Assembly: GCA_963573385.1 (NCBI GenBank)
Contig: CAUYLG010051967.1
Span: 62,001 to 126,000, forward strand
Length of the DNA stretch: 64,000 nt
Source of the DNA: Cacajao melanocephalus
Lineage: Eukaryota; Chordata; Mammalia; Primates; Pitheciidae
Direction of reading: 5' to 3'
Shown: positions 18,368-33,886 of the stretch, piece after piece
Layout: every line of letters begins with the position of its first letter
How positions within the stretch are numbered: the first letter of the stretch is position 1
Program-made: the position numbers and the translations under genes
The notes under the pieces: generated by a model
Seen by the model: the letters and a program-made list of their open reading frames with translations, nothing else
The model's database searches: none
Told to the model about the DNA's origin: nothing

Positions 18368-19046
18368 TTATGAATAAAAGAAGGTCTATAGACAAATTAC
18401 TCTGGGAATATTTTTGTTTTTTGCTTTTTAAAGATATATATATATAATAGCAGTTTTATGTTCACGGCAAAATTGAGAAGGAAGGCACAGAGATGTCCCA
18501 TATAGCCCCTCACCCCACATGCATAGACTCCCCATTCCCAGCTTCCTCCACCAGAGTGGTACATTTTTTTACAACTGATGAGCCTTACATTGACACATCA
18601 TTATGACCCAAAGTCTACAGTTTACATGAGGATTCACTCTTGGTGTTAAACATTCTATGCATAATAACACGTTTTCACCACTTTAAGTATAGTATAATAG
18701 AGAACTTTCACTGCCCTAAAAATCCTCTGCGTTCTGCCCATTCGTTGCTCCTTCCCCTCTTAACCCCTAGCAATGACTGACTTTTTGTTTTGCCTTTTCC
18801 AGAGTGTCATATAGTTGGAATCATACAATATGTAGCCTTTTCAGATTCTCTCACTCAGTAATGGCGTTTAAGTTTCCTCCATGTCTTTTCATGACTTGAT
18901 AGCTCATTTCTTTTTGGCACTGAATAGTATTCCAGTGTCTGGATATACTACTGTTTATTTATGCATTCACATACTGAGGGACATCTTGGTTGCTTCCAAA
19001 TTTTGGCATTATGTGTCATTCTGTATAAAGCCACTCTAGCTGGGCG

Positions 19047-19256
19047 GCTCCTGGGTTCAAGCAATTCTCCTGCCTCAGCCTCCTGAGTAGCTAGGATTAC
19101 AGGTACCACCACCACATCCGGCTAATCTTTATATTTTTAGTAGAGATGGGGTTTCACCATGTTGGCCAGGCTGGTCTCAAACTCCTGACCTTGTGATCCT
19201 CCTGCCTCAGCCTCCCAAAGTGCTTGGATTACAGGCATGAGGTATTGCGCCCGGCC
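19047..19256 (-). mobile_element. Partial Alu lacking its 3' end
   Basis: Begins abruptly at 'ggctcctgggttcaagc' without the T run and runs to 'gcgcccggcc'. The 3' quarter of the element and its tail are absent. Confidence 0.9.
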
Positions 19257-19366
19257 TAGCCTTTGAATCTTCTGTGGTGAGGTGTCTGTTTAGGTGTTTT
19301 GCACATTTTTAGTGGGGTTGTTTTCTTATTGTTGAATTTTAAGAGTTCTTTGACTGTTTTGGATAG

Positions 19367-19566
<200 letters not shown>

Positions 19567-20016
19567 TAAGTGTTACTTGAAAGCACGTTGTTTAATTTTC
19601 ACATATTTCAAAGATTTCAAGTTAACTTTCTGTTATTGATTTCTAGTTTAATTCCACTGTGGTCTGAGAATAGATTTTGTATGATTCTATTCTTTTAAAT
19701 TAGTTAAGGCATGTTTTATGGCCCAGAATGTGGTCTGTCTTGATGAATGTTTTGTGTGGGCTTGAGAAGAATGTATATTCTGCTATTGTTGGATGAAAAC
19801 GTGTATGCATGTCAATTATATCCAGTTGATTGATGGTGCATTGAATTCAACTGTCTTTACTGATTTTCTGCCTACTGATTTGTCCATTTCTGAAAGAGGG
19901 GTGTTAAGTCTCCAACTGTAATAGTACATTAATCTATTTATCCTTACAGTGCTAACAGTTTTTGCCTCACGTAGTTTGACACTTTGTTGTTAGGTGCTTA
20001 CATGTTAAGAATTGTT

Positions 20017-20315
20017 GCCAGGTACCGTGGCTCACACCTGTAATCCCAGTACTTTGGGAGGCCAAAGTGGGCGGATCATTGAGGTCAGGAATTTAAGACC
20101 AGCCTGAGCAACATGGAGAAACCCCGTCTCTACTAAAAATACAAAATCAGCCAGGCATGGTGGTGTATGCCTGTAATCCTAGCTACTAGGGAGACTGAGG
20201 CAGGAGAATCGCTTGACTGGGAGGTGGAGGTTGTGGTGAGCTGAGATCGCGCCATTGCACTCCAGCCTGGGCAACAAGAGTGAAACTCCATCTCAAAAGT
20301 TAAAAAAAAAAAAAA
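20017..20315 (+). mobile_element. Alu SINE (AluS-like) in L1
   Basis: Full Alu. TSD aagaattgtt (20007-20016 and 20316-20325), and the L1 sequence continues on both sides. Confidence 0.96.
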
Positions 20316-20431
20316 AAGAATTGTTATGTTTTTGGAGATTTGACTCCTTTATCATTATGTAATACCTTTCTTTATCCTTGATGACTTCCTTTGCTTTGAA
20401 GTTTACTCTGTCTGAAATTAATATAGTACTT

Positions 20432-21353
<922 letters not shown>

Positions 21354-21384
21354 ATCCATTTACTTTTAATCTATATGTGTGGTT

Positions 21385-21692
21385 TTTTTTTGTTTTTGTT
21401 TTTGTTTTTGGTACAAGGTCTTATTCTGCCACCCATCACCCAGGCTGGAGTGCAGTGGCATCATCTTGACTCACTGCAGCCTCAAATACCTGGGCTTCAC
21501 CAATCTTCCTGCCTCAGCCTCCCAAGTAGCTAGGACTACAGGCACACACCCCAACACCCAGCTATTTTCTTATTTTTTGTAGAGGCAGGGTCTCACTATG
21601 TTGCCCCGGCTAGTCTTACTCCTGGCCTCAAGTAATCCTCCCCTCTCAGCCTCCCGAAGTGCTGGGGTTACAGGGATGAGCCACCACACTCA
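21385..21692 (-). mobile_element. Alu SINE (AluJ-like) in L1
   Basis: Diverged reverse Alu with a (TTTTTG)n tail; it contains an extra 'cacccat' before 'cacccaggctgg'. Confidence 0.92.
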
Positions 21693-22167
21693 GTGGATCA
21701 GTATGTATCTTTATGTTTCATGTGAGTTTCTTGTGCACACATATAGTTGGGTCTTCTTTTTGTGTCCATCCTGACAATTTCTGCCTTTGAATCATGCATT
21801 TAGACCATTGACATTCAAAGTGATTACTGATATAACTGGATCTACCACATTTGTTACTATCTTTCTATTTGTTGCCTTCATTCTTTGCTCCTATTTTCGT
21901 CTTCCACTTTTTTACTCTGCCTTTGGTGGTTTTAACTGAGCATTTTATATTATCCCATTTTCTCTCCTTTCATGGCATATCAGCTGTATTTTTTTTTAAC
22001 TTTTTTTAGTTATTGCCCTAGAATTTGCAGTTTACAAGTACAACAAATCCAAGAGCACTTTCAAATAACACTATACCATTTCATGGATAGTGTGAGTACC
22101 TTATAATAACAAAACAATCCTAATTCCTCCATCCCGTTTCGTGTATCATTGCTGTCATTCATTTTAC

Positions 22168-22205
22168 CCACACATATGTGTGTATATATATATGTGTGCA
22201 TACAT
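22168..22205. repeat. AT/GT low-complexity tract
   Basis: 'cacacatatgtgtgtatatatatatgtgtgcat' is an alternating pyrimidine-purine tract within the L1 relic. Confidence 0.8.
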
Positions 22206-22338
22206 CATAAAACATATACATAAGTATACATAATCAAATATATTATTGATATTTTGACTTGTTTGTTTTGAACAATTAGATCCATTAAGTATAAGAAACA
22301 AAATATTACTTTGTATATCACAAATATATGAAATTTTT

Positions 22339-22640
22339 CTCTTTTTTTTTTTCTTTTTTTGAGACAGAGTTTTGCTCTTCTTGCCCAGTCTGGAGTACAA
22401 TGGCTCAATCTCAGCTCACTGCAACCTCTGCTCCCGTGTTCAAGTGATTCTCCTGCCTCAGTCTCCCAAGTAACTGGGATTACAGGTGCGCACCACCACG
22501 CCCACCTAATTCTTGTATTTTTAATAGAGATGAGGTTTCACTATGTTGGCCAGGCTGGTCTCGAACTCCTGACCTCAAGTGATCTGCCCACCTCAGCCCT
22601 CAAAGTGCTGAATTACAGGCATGAGCCATCGCTCCTGGCT
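22339..22640 (-). mobile_element. Alu SINE (AluS-like) in L1
   Basis: Full reverse Alu. Short TSD gaaattttt (22330-22338) and gaaattttc (22641-22649). Confidence 0.94.
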
Positions 22641-22774
22641 GAAATTTTCATTTGTTAATTTTAAAAAAGAATAAGAAGAAAAGTTTTTCTTTTACCTTCA
22701 TTTATTCTTTCTTTGATGTTTCCCTTTTCTTTAAGTAGATCTGAGTTTCTGACCTAGTTCACATTCCTCCTCTC

Positions 22775-22853
22775 TGGAACTCCTGGCCTCAAGTGATCTG
22801 CCCGCTTCAGCCTCCCAAAGAGCTGTTACAGACATGAGCCACCATGCCTGGCT
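22775..22853 (-). mobile_element. Alu 5'-end fragment
   Basis: About 80 bp ('ggaactcctggcctcaagtg' to 'ccaccatgcctggc') of the left monomer inside the L1, with a small deletion of 'gctgggat'. Confidence 0.85.
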
Positions 22854-23135
22854 TCATTTTCCTTCTTTGTAAATAACTTCTTTCAATATTTCTTGCAAGA
22901 CAGAGCTACTAGCAACAAATCCTCTTAATTTTGTTTGTCTGAGAAAGTCTTTATTTCTCCTTCTCTTTAGAGGGATTATTTTGCAAGATAGAGATTTCCA
23001 GGTTGGTGGATTTTTTTCTTTCAATGCTTTGAATATTTCACTCCACTTTCTTCTTTACCTGTTTCTGGAGAAATCTGATGTAATTCTTATCTTCGTTCTT
23101 CAATAGGTAAGATTTTGTTTTTCTTGTGGATTCTT

Positions 23136-23324
23136 TCAGGACTTTTTATTTGTCTTTGACTTTTGGTAGTTCTTTGGGCATTTATCCTGCTTGATTTTCT
23201 CTGAGTTTTCTGTATCTGTAATTTGGCATCTGGCATTAGTTTGAGAAAAATGCTCAGTCATTATTGTTTCAAAGATTTTTTCTGTTCTTTTCTGCCTCCT
23301 CCTTCGGTTATTTCTATTACACAT
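23136..23324 (-). pseudogene. L1 ORF1 relic (C-terminal side)
   Basis: The minus-strand frame contains a KIFETIMTEHFSQTN-like segment, matching the ORF1p stretch just before its RNA-binding domain (IFEEIMAENF type). It is cut by stops; the next piece lies at 23417-23656. Confidence 0.6.
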
Positions 23325-23416
23325 ATTTTGGACCTGTTGTAGTTGTCCCAGAGTTCTTGAACATTCTGTTCTATTTTCTCAGTCTTTGTCTCTTTGCCTT
23401 GCCATTTAGGGGCTTT

Positions 23417-23656
23417 CTATGAGGTATGCTTAAGCTCAGAGATTCTTTCCTTAGCCACGTCCAGTCTACTAATGAGCGCATGAATGGCATTCTTCATTTC
23501 TGTCAGTGTTTTCATCTCTGGCATTCCTTTTTGGTTCTCTCTTAGGGTGTCCATCTCTCCATGTCCATTGCCCACCTCTTCTTGCATGCTGCCTGCTTTA
23601 TTCATTAGCATCCTTAGCATACTCAACATAGTTGTTTTAAATTCTTGGTCTGACAC
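23417..23656 (-). pseudogene. L1 ORF1 relic (coiled-coil side)
   Basis: The minus-strand frame MSDQEFKTTMLSMLRML... ends with MKNAIHALISRLDVAKERIS. Both resemble L1 ORF1p (SDxEFK start-type segment and the EMKNxLxxxxSRLDxAEExIS coiled-coil end). It is a decayed relic, not a functional gene. Confidence 0.7.
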
Positions 23657-24602
23657 AGTCCAATATCCCTGCCCTGTCTAGTTCTAATGCTGGCTCTTGT
23701 CTTCCAGTTGTGTGTTTTTCCTTTTAGTATGCCTTGTAATTTTTTTCTTGATCGTCAGATGTAGTATATCAGGCAAAAGGAACTGCTATAGATAGGCCCT
23801 AGTATGTGGTGGTAAAATCTGAGGGGAGGGGAAGTGTTCTATGGTTCTATGGTTGGGTGTCAGTCTTTTAGTGAGCCTATGCCTCTGGATGGAACATCAC
23901 AAATGCTTTTAAGTACCCCCACCTTAGGTGGGTCAGGATAGCTATAATGCGCTGAAATCGCATCTTCCCCTTCCCCAGGTCACTTGGGTGCTAATAAAAC
24001 CTCAGCAAGTTTGGCTCCGGTTAAACAGTTCTCCTGAGCTCAGGCCTTGTTAAGAAGAACACACAGAATGCTCTGGCCTATTTTGAAATGTTTTTTCCCT
24101 TCGCCTTGCCAGAAGCATGAGGAGATGTTTCTCTGACATTTACTATAGAACTTGGGGCAGCTCCTACAGGTAAAACTCACAAAAGCATTTCCTCCAATGT
24201 TCACTCCCATGACTTGGTCACCCTGGAGTTTTTAACTTGTCCATTCTGAGCCTCCAAGCAATCTTCCAACCACCGTACAGGTTTTCCTAGCTGGCACTGG
24301 TTCCTGAGAAAAATTGCCCTTGTGAGTCTGCCCTAGTAAGCCATGACTCCCGGTATTCACCTGTCTGTCTCGCCAATCTTGGGGGCAGTGGTTTGCCCTA
24401 CATCCTTACCTCTCTTTTGAATCCAAGAAGAGTCGTTGATTTTTCAGTTTCCTCAGCTTTTTACTTGTTAGCATGGAGTGGCTACTTCCAAGTGCCATAT
24501 ATGCAGAACCAGAACCCAGAAGTCTCTAGAAATATTTTCAAATGGAAGTTCTAGAAAACTATTTGATAGTGTAATATGTGTCAAGAGATTTTAAAATGAC
24601 TT

Positions 24603-25182
<580 letters not shown>

Positions 25183-25189
25183 GACATAA

Positions 25190-25975
<786 letters not shown>

Positions 25976-26023
25976 GGTGTGCCTATATGTGAATGCAAAT
26001 GAGTAGATTTCATGGGCTATTTT

Positions 26024-26060
26024 ATACACACACACACAGACACACATACACACACACATA
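26024..26060. repeat. (CA)n microsatellite, interrupted
   Basis: CA repeats broken by 'gacacacata'. Confidence 0.92.
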
Positions 26061-26101
26061 TTTATACACTGTTTCTGATTACCATAAAAAAGAAACATCT
26101 T

Positions 26102-26419
26102 GGCTGAACGTGGTGGCTCACATATGTAATCCCAGTACTCTGGGAGGCCGAGGTGGGTGGATCATCTGAGGTCGGGAGTTCATGACCAGCCTGGCCGAGA
26201 TGCTGAAACCCTGTCTCTACTAAAAATGCAAAAAAAATTAAAATTAGCTAAGTGCGATGGCAGGCACCTGTAGTCCCAACTACTCAGACGGCTGAGGCTG
26301 GAGAATCACTTGAACTCAGGAGGTGGAGGTCGCAGTGAGCCAAGACCACGCCATTGCACTCCAGCCTGGGTGACAAGAATGAAACTCCATCTCAAAAAAA
26401 AAAAAAAAGAAAAGAAAAG
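26102..26419 (+). mobile_element. Alu SINE
   Basis: Full plus-strand Alu with an A-rich tail ending aaagaaaagaaaagc, directly followed by another Alu. Confidence 0.94.
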
Positions 26420-26420
26420 C

Positions 26421-26729
26421 GGTCAGGCGTGGTGGCTGACACTTGTAATTCCAGCAGTCTGGGAGGCCAAGGCGGACAGATCAGGAGGTCAGGAGTTCAA
26501 GACCAGCCTGACCAACACAGTGAAACCCTGTCTCTCCCAAAAATACAAAAATTAGCTAGGTGTGGTGGCGGGCGCCTGTAGTTCCAGCTACTGGGGAGGC
26601 TGGGGCAGGAGAATCACTTGAACTCCGGAGGTGGAGGTTGCAGTGAGTCTAGATCGCACCACTGCACTCCAGCCTGGGCGACAGAGCCAGACTCCATCTC
26701 AAAAAAAAAAAAAAAAAAACAAAAAAAAA
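26421..26729 (+). mobile_element. Alu SINE, tandem with previous
   Basis: Full plus-strand Alu starting immediately in the previous tail; long A tail with one C. Confidence 0.95.
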
Positions 26730-26821
26730 GCATTTGTTGACTAATTGACTCATTGGTGTATCTAATTTGCCATGCACAGTGAAAGGGTCTTTCTTTCGTT
26801 CTTTTTTTTTTTTTCTGTGTT

Positions 26822-26873
26822 TTCACAAGCCCCCTGGTGATCCTGATGCAAATTAAGGTCTTAGAATCGCCAC
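26822..26873. mobile_element. hAT transposon end fragment
   Basis: 'cacaagccccctggtgatcc' then 'tgatgcaaattaaggt' resembles the 3' end of a MER3/MER5-group hAT element. Short. Confidence 0.35.
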
Positions 26874-27330
26874 TTAAATCCGTAACTGATTGATGTATGG
26901 GGGCTATGGAGGTTTCAAGACTGGCTTCTTTCTCCCGGGTAGTCCTGTAGCACTTGCACTAGACCTGGAGTAAGCAGTGCACCCAGAGTCACACAGAGAT
27001 GTCAGAAGATCAAGGGGCCCAGGTTGGAGGAGATGCCAGGGAGGAAGAGCTGCCAGCCACTTTCAAACAAGACAAAGGTTCTCAGCCTCTCAAGTCCAAA
27101 CTTCTTGTTTCAGTGTGAGGCACCCCCACACTGTCACTGCTACTAGTGCATGCCACATACTTGTGGGATTTACAGCCACTATGATGAGAGATGGTTTGGG
27201 ATTACTCCAACCTAGGAAAGAGATGTGTTTGACAGGCCCACCCCCACTAGACAGATTAAACACAATGAAGGGCTCAGGTGAAGATGAATGTCTCTCTCCT
27301 GTCACCCAGCCCTGCCTCTCAGGAGAGGGG
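26874..27330. other. Unassigned unique-looking stretch
   Basis: No repeat recognised. One 132-codon plus-strand frame (26977-27375) runs into the next Alu and has no domain I recognise. Confidence 0.4.
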
Positions 27331-27349
27331 AGAAAGCTTCTGAAGGCAG

Positions 27350-29239
<1,890 letters not shown>

Positions 29240-29375
29240 GCAGGTTGACCACTTTGTGCCCCTACTTCACAGAGCTGTGATCTAATCCCGGAACCATTTT
29301 CGTTATCTGCAAAATGGGGATAATAACTTTTACGTCAGAAGATTGATGAAAATACTAAATAATTTACTCTACCCT
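29240..29375 (+). mobile_element. MIR SINE fragment
   Basis: 'gttatctgcaaaatgggg' and 'ataataacttttacgtcag' are MIR core-like. Confidence 0.6.
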
Positions 29376-29427
29376 CTGTTCCTTCCTAGAGAAAACTTAA
29401 GCAGATTTCAGAACAAAGGCACATAAA

Positions 29428-29640
29428 TGATAACAGCTACCATTTATTTCTAAGTACCCACCCTATAAGAATATAGGGTTTTCTCACTTAATTCTGTAGG
29501 AGTACATTATGCTCATGTTACCAGCAAGGAATCTGAGGCCCAGAGAAATGAAATCACTTGTGCAAAGTCACCCAGCTAGCAAGCAGCAGAACTGAGGCCC
29601 GTACCCATGTCTGTCTGGCTCAAGGCATGTGCTGATTGAC
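29428..29640 (-). mobile_element. MIR SINE relic
   Basis: Near-complete reversed MIR: 'acagctaccatttatttc', 'aatctgaggcccagagaaatg', 'caaagtcacccagctagc', 'cccatgtctgtctggctc'. Confidence 0.88.
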
Positions 29641-29829
29641 TGTAACATCATTTGCCTTCATGGGAAAGGATTTGGCAAAATGCTTGTCCCCAGATCTTAA
29701 GTAAATTTAGAATGCTGAGTCAGATTGGGGCCGAAGGAATCAAAGAATAATTGGGTTATATAATGCTATGATTTTATGCTAATCTTGGCACTAAAGAGAG
29801 ATTGTCTTGCAATCTGAAGACTGTAATTG

Positions 29830-29990
29830 CCTATCTGGTCTCTAGCCGCTCAGCCTTCAGTCTGGCCTCCCTCCAATCCATTCTCCTCACTGTAGCCACA
29901 GAGAACATTCTCCTGCCTCTATCAGGGGTTCCTGACTGCCCTCAGGATTACATCCAAACCCAGTGGGGCCAGGGCTTGGCCTGGTTTTAG
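29830..29990 (+). mobile_element. L2 LINE fragment
   Basis: 'tggcctccctccaatccattctcc', 'gattacatccaaacccag' and 'gggccagggcttggcctgg' follow the L2 3' region order. Confidence 0.6.
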
Positions 29991-30389
29991 TGGCCTGTTC
30001 TTAGTAGGCCCTACTCCGTTTTTAAAATCAAACGCATTAAAATATACCCATATCACTTACTAAATATGAATTCTATCATGTAAAATTTTTGAAACAATTC
30101 ATGATTTGAATTTTGGAATTACTAATTTAAATATTCATTTTTTTTTTCTATGTAGGTGCCAAAAAAATTTTTTTCAGGTCTCAAATACTTGGGACCTTCA
30201 GGAAGCCCATAGTCCCAAGTACTGTGCATAGATTATCTAATGATGAACAGCCCTGCCCCCGTATCCTGCTTGTCAGGCTTTCTGTAAATTCCTTTTCTTC
30301 TGCCTAGAACTTTTGTTTCTGCTTCTTCTAAAACTGTGCACTGTCCACACTATGTCCCCTTCCTCCTTGCCCTGCAGTCTAGTAGTTTG
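29991..30389. other. Unassigned stretch, possible L2 remnants
   Basis: AT-rich to 30165. At 30270-30330 'ctgtaaattccttttcttctgcc' weakly resembles L2. Confidence 0.3.
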
Positions 30390-30577
30390 AGGTAAGTTCA
30401 TAATGCTTAATCTGTTTCCTCATTTGTAGAATGGGAATAGCAGTGGTACTAGATAGGATTATTAAGAACATCGAATAAGTTAATACGCCAAAGCCCTTCT
30501 ACACAAAGTATTCTGGGTGCTTGTTGGAAATGCAGAAAACAATGCCTGTTGTATAATAAGGACTCAATAAATGATGG
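30390..30577 (+). mobile_element. MIR SINE relic
   Basis: 'ctgtttcctcatttgtagaatgggaatagcag' and the 3' end 'ataaggactcaataaatg'. Confidence 0.8.
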
Positions 30578-30663
30578 CCAGTATGAAGGTGATGAAAGGT
30601 CAGGTTTTCACAGTTGTTTCTGGTTTTCCTTCTTGCTTTACTTTAACTTGCAAACTCTAGTTC

Positions 30664-30725
30664 AGTGGTTCTCAAATGGTGTTCCTGGGAACTGTGGCAC
30701 CCTGGGAGCCGGCCCATGGCACTTC
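30664..30725. mobile_element. hAT-like terminal fragment
   Basis: 'cagtggttctcaaatggtg' is a typical hAT-Charlie terminal sequence. The opposite terminus is not visible. Confidence 0.4.
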
Positions 30726-30799
30726 AACTAACGCTGCGGCGGTGATGAAGACCATGGTTCCGGTACTCGGGCACCTTCACTCCCTCTGCAGAGGGAGAC

Positions 30800-31020
30800 A
30801 GATGAGGAAAGGAGCAGTTGCAATAGGTGGTATGATAAGGGCTACCAAAAAGGGAAGTAGAGGTGCTGGAGGACCTAGTGGGGTCAAGGAAAGTGTGATC
30901 TAAGACCTGAGAGATGAGTTGGTAACTCAAGATTCCCCCCAAAAGTGGCAAAATAGTTTCTACTGGAGGAGTCGACTGACTGCTTCCATGATGCGAGCGG
31001 GGAGGGAGTTCCAGAAAAGA
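30800..31020 (-). mobile_element. L2 LINE relic bordering the CpG island
   Basis: Reversed L2 pattern: 'gtggggtcaaggaaagtgtgatc', 'gacctgagagatgagttgg', 'gggagggagttccagaaaag'. Confidence 0.5.
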
Positions 31021-31129
31021 TGTGACCTCTCGGCCGATGGCAGAGTAGCTGCGGTAAGGCGCGATTCAAACTACCGCTGCTAAGAAAAAAATGTTGGGTT
31101 TGGCTTTGCTGCAAACCAGCCGCTCAGAG

Positions 31130-31255
31130 GCCGTACAATGCTTCACCTCTCCGAGCCTCGGCTTCCTCATCGCCAGCCCTACCATGACGACACGTCCCAC
31201 AGGTCTTGGGAGGATTAAGTGAGGGGACAGGACGTACAGTTCCAGGCACAAGGTC
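31130..31255 (+). mobile_element. MIR SINE inside the CpG island edge
   Basis: 'cttcacctctccgagcctcgg', 'cttcctcatcgccag', 'gtcttgggaggattaagtgagg' and 'cagttccaggcac' follow the MIR core order with CpG-containing variants. Confidence 0.7.
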
Positions 31256-31455
31256 GTGTTCCCCAATCCAGAGTTTCTTCCCTTCTCCCGTTCCCTCGTT
31301 TGTGAACCGCGTCGCAGCGGAGGGGACGCAGGCCCGAGGGCCGGCGCGGCCGCAGCCGCGACCCTTTCTTCCGGCCTGAGGAACCGCACCCTCCCCTCCG
31401 CACCCGGCGCGGGGCTGGGAGGCTGCGATGGTGCGGAGCCTCCAGACAGCCGCGC

Positions 31456-31486
31456 CGCCGGAGGGCCGCGCCGGAGGGCCGCCGAG
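31456..31486. repeat. Short tandem duplication in the CpG island
   Basis: 'gccggagggccgc' is repeated back to back. Confidence 0.85.
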
Positions 31487-31575
31487 GGTCACAGGTGGGG
31501 CGCTGTGAGCGAGAAGACCGGGCCTGGGGTGTTCCTGGCGCCCTCGTGGCTGTTGCTGGAGGCTCGGGCAGCTGC

Positions 31576-31621
31576 GGGGGACAGAGGGGCGCAGGGCGGC
31601 CGTGGGGAGCACGGGGCGGGG
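31576..31621 (+). promoter_or_regulatory. Potential G-quadruplex
   Basis: Six G-runs of 3-5 separated by loops of 5, 4, 7, 5 and 1 nt fit the G3+N1-7 rule. It overlaps the Sp1-type box. Confidence 0.7.
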
Positions 31622-32203
31622 TCCGGAGGTGAAGGCGCCGGTCCTGGGGAGGGGAAGGTTCCTGGGCCAGGCAGGCGGCCGCGGCCTTCGCAGGGCGACT
31701 TAGGGGAGCGGCAGGGCGGCCCCAGGCGCTGGGCCAAGAGGCCGCGGCGGCCGGGCTGGCTGGGAAGCGAGGGCCGGGCAGGCTGGCGCGGAGCTGGTCG
31801 GGGGCGGCGGCCGCGCCGGGAGCGCGAGGGCGCGGGGCCCGCGGAAACCAGGTCAGCGGACGCAGGCCGGGGAGCCGCGCAGGGGAGCGGGGCCCGAGCC
31901 CACTTCCCGCATCCGGTCGGCGGCGCGCTCGGGCTTGGCTTTGAGCGCTGACTCTGTCACGTGGCTTCATCTCTTCCTGCCCCCGCAGGAGGCCCTGGGC
32001 CGTCCTCACCCTTTCCCGACGCAAAACTCGCCCAGCGCCCGCTCACCTTCGTCTCCCCTTGATCCCCTATCCCCAATGCGCCCCCTCCGTGGGCAGCGCC
32101 GCCAGCTGCAGAGTGTGGGGAGCGCCAGTCTGGGCTACTTCGGTTCCTTTCTTCTCACAGGAGTCCTTGATTTCTGAGTTTCCCCTAGGCTTCCCTTTAG
32201 TTA

Positions 32204-32720
<517 letters not shown>

Positions 32721-33640
32721 TTTTGGCCTGCCATGCCCACAGGGAAGGCCCCTGCCGGGACCATGTCAAACGGTGGTGTTCTGCTAGATTCTACCCTAAA
32801 GCGGCATTGTCCTCAAAGACAGACATTTTCTGAGCTAGTCTAGGAAATAACGTAGCTCCAGGGCAGTGTTAGAAGAGACTTCCCCTACAGCCTGTTTCTT
32901 TAGCACAAGAGTCTGATCAGAGCTAGCGATCTAGAATTCCTTCCTGACTTCCAGGAGAAGCATTTTGATTTGGGGCACATTCGTCTTCCCATCCTCATGG
33001 CCTCTCCCCACGCCTTTCACCCTGGAGAAAAGTAGGCTTTGCTTTTGTCCAGAGACTCTCCAACTGGAACCCACCTGCAGACCAACATAAACATCAACCT
33101 AGAGAATCTGCAAAGTTGGAGGAGGAAGGGGTGGGGTAGCGGGAGGGAAGGGAGGCAGGAGGAACAACTCAGTGCAGCTGCTTTCCTATGCTCCCTTCCA
33201 CGTTGGAAGGTAGGGCTGTTGCAGAAGGGAGAAGCAGTAGTTTTGAAAACCAGAGAGCAGTCTGCACATGGAAGGCAGAATTTTTGTTCTGATGAGACAT
33301 CAGTAGGGCAATGACTGGTTTTCGTTATTTGAAAATAGTACAAGCACATTGTCAAATAATTTCACCTCGTAAACATGATGACCTAAGAGAAAAGCCTGAA
33401 AACCACCTGGAGGACCCATACCTTAAGAACTCTAGACAGAGGGTACACAAACAATTTATGAAGGTCACTTCTAACCCCAGTCTCTCAGCTGCTGCCTACC
33501 ATTCTTCCAGGACTGAAGTTGGGAGTGGTCTGTAGCACTGGAGCCACAGTGGAGAGATTGGAGTGGGGTGGTGGAATGGGGGTATAATCCTCCTTTTCTG
33601 TCAGTAAACAAAATACTAACAAAACAATTAAAAATAAAAA
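32721..33640. other. Unassigned unique-looking stretch
   Basis: No repeat recognised. Short frames on both strands (33017-33355 minus, 33311-33535 plus) have no visible domain. Confidence 0.45.
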
Positions 33641-33643
33641 TGT

Positions 33644-33886
33644 GGCCGAACACAGTGGCTCACACCTGTAATCCCCAACACTTCGGAAGGCCGAGGCAGG
33701 CGGACCTGCCTGGTGGACTTGGTGAAACCCTGTCTCTACTAAAAAAAATACAAAAATTAGCCCTACTCGGGAGGCTGAGGAATGAGAATCACTGGAACCG
33801 TGGAGGCTGAGGTTGCAGTGAGCCCATATTGTACCACTACACTCCAGCCTGGGTGACAGAGCAAGACTCTCTGAAAAATAAAATGA
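33644..33886 (+). mobile_element. Internally deleted Alu
   Basis: Alu missing parts of the left monomer ('ggcggacctgcctggtgg') and the start of the right monomer. It ends in an impure A tail. Confidence 0.9.

Larger units (their letters stand above)
31015..32140. promoter_or_regulatory. CpG island, probable promoter
   Basis: A 1.1-kb block very rich in G+C and CpG, unlike everything else in the window. It has three GCGGCCGC octamers (31346, 31675, 31807), a GGGGCGGGG Sp1-type box (31613-31621), an ETS-like cttccgg near 31369 and an E-box gtCACGTGgc (31956-31965). Splice-like signals occur on both strands: plus donors at 31495 (CAG|GTGGGG) and 31852 (CAG|GTCAGC), plus acceptors ending at 31988 and 32160, and a minus donor GAAG|GTGAGC with the exon edge at 32047. 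The direction of transcription cannot be decided here, and a bidirectional promoter is possible. I do not recognise the gene. Confidence 0.9.

Noticed and set aside
31215..32024. 269-codon open frame on the minus strand, and a 231-codon frame on the plus strand (31256-31951)
   Set aside because: Both lie in the CpG island, where stop codons are rare because of GC content. The proteins are Arg/Pro/Ala/Gly-rich with no recognisable domain, and they overlap each other on opposite strands.
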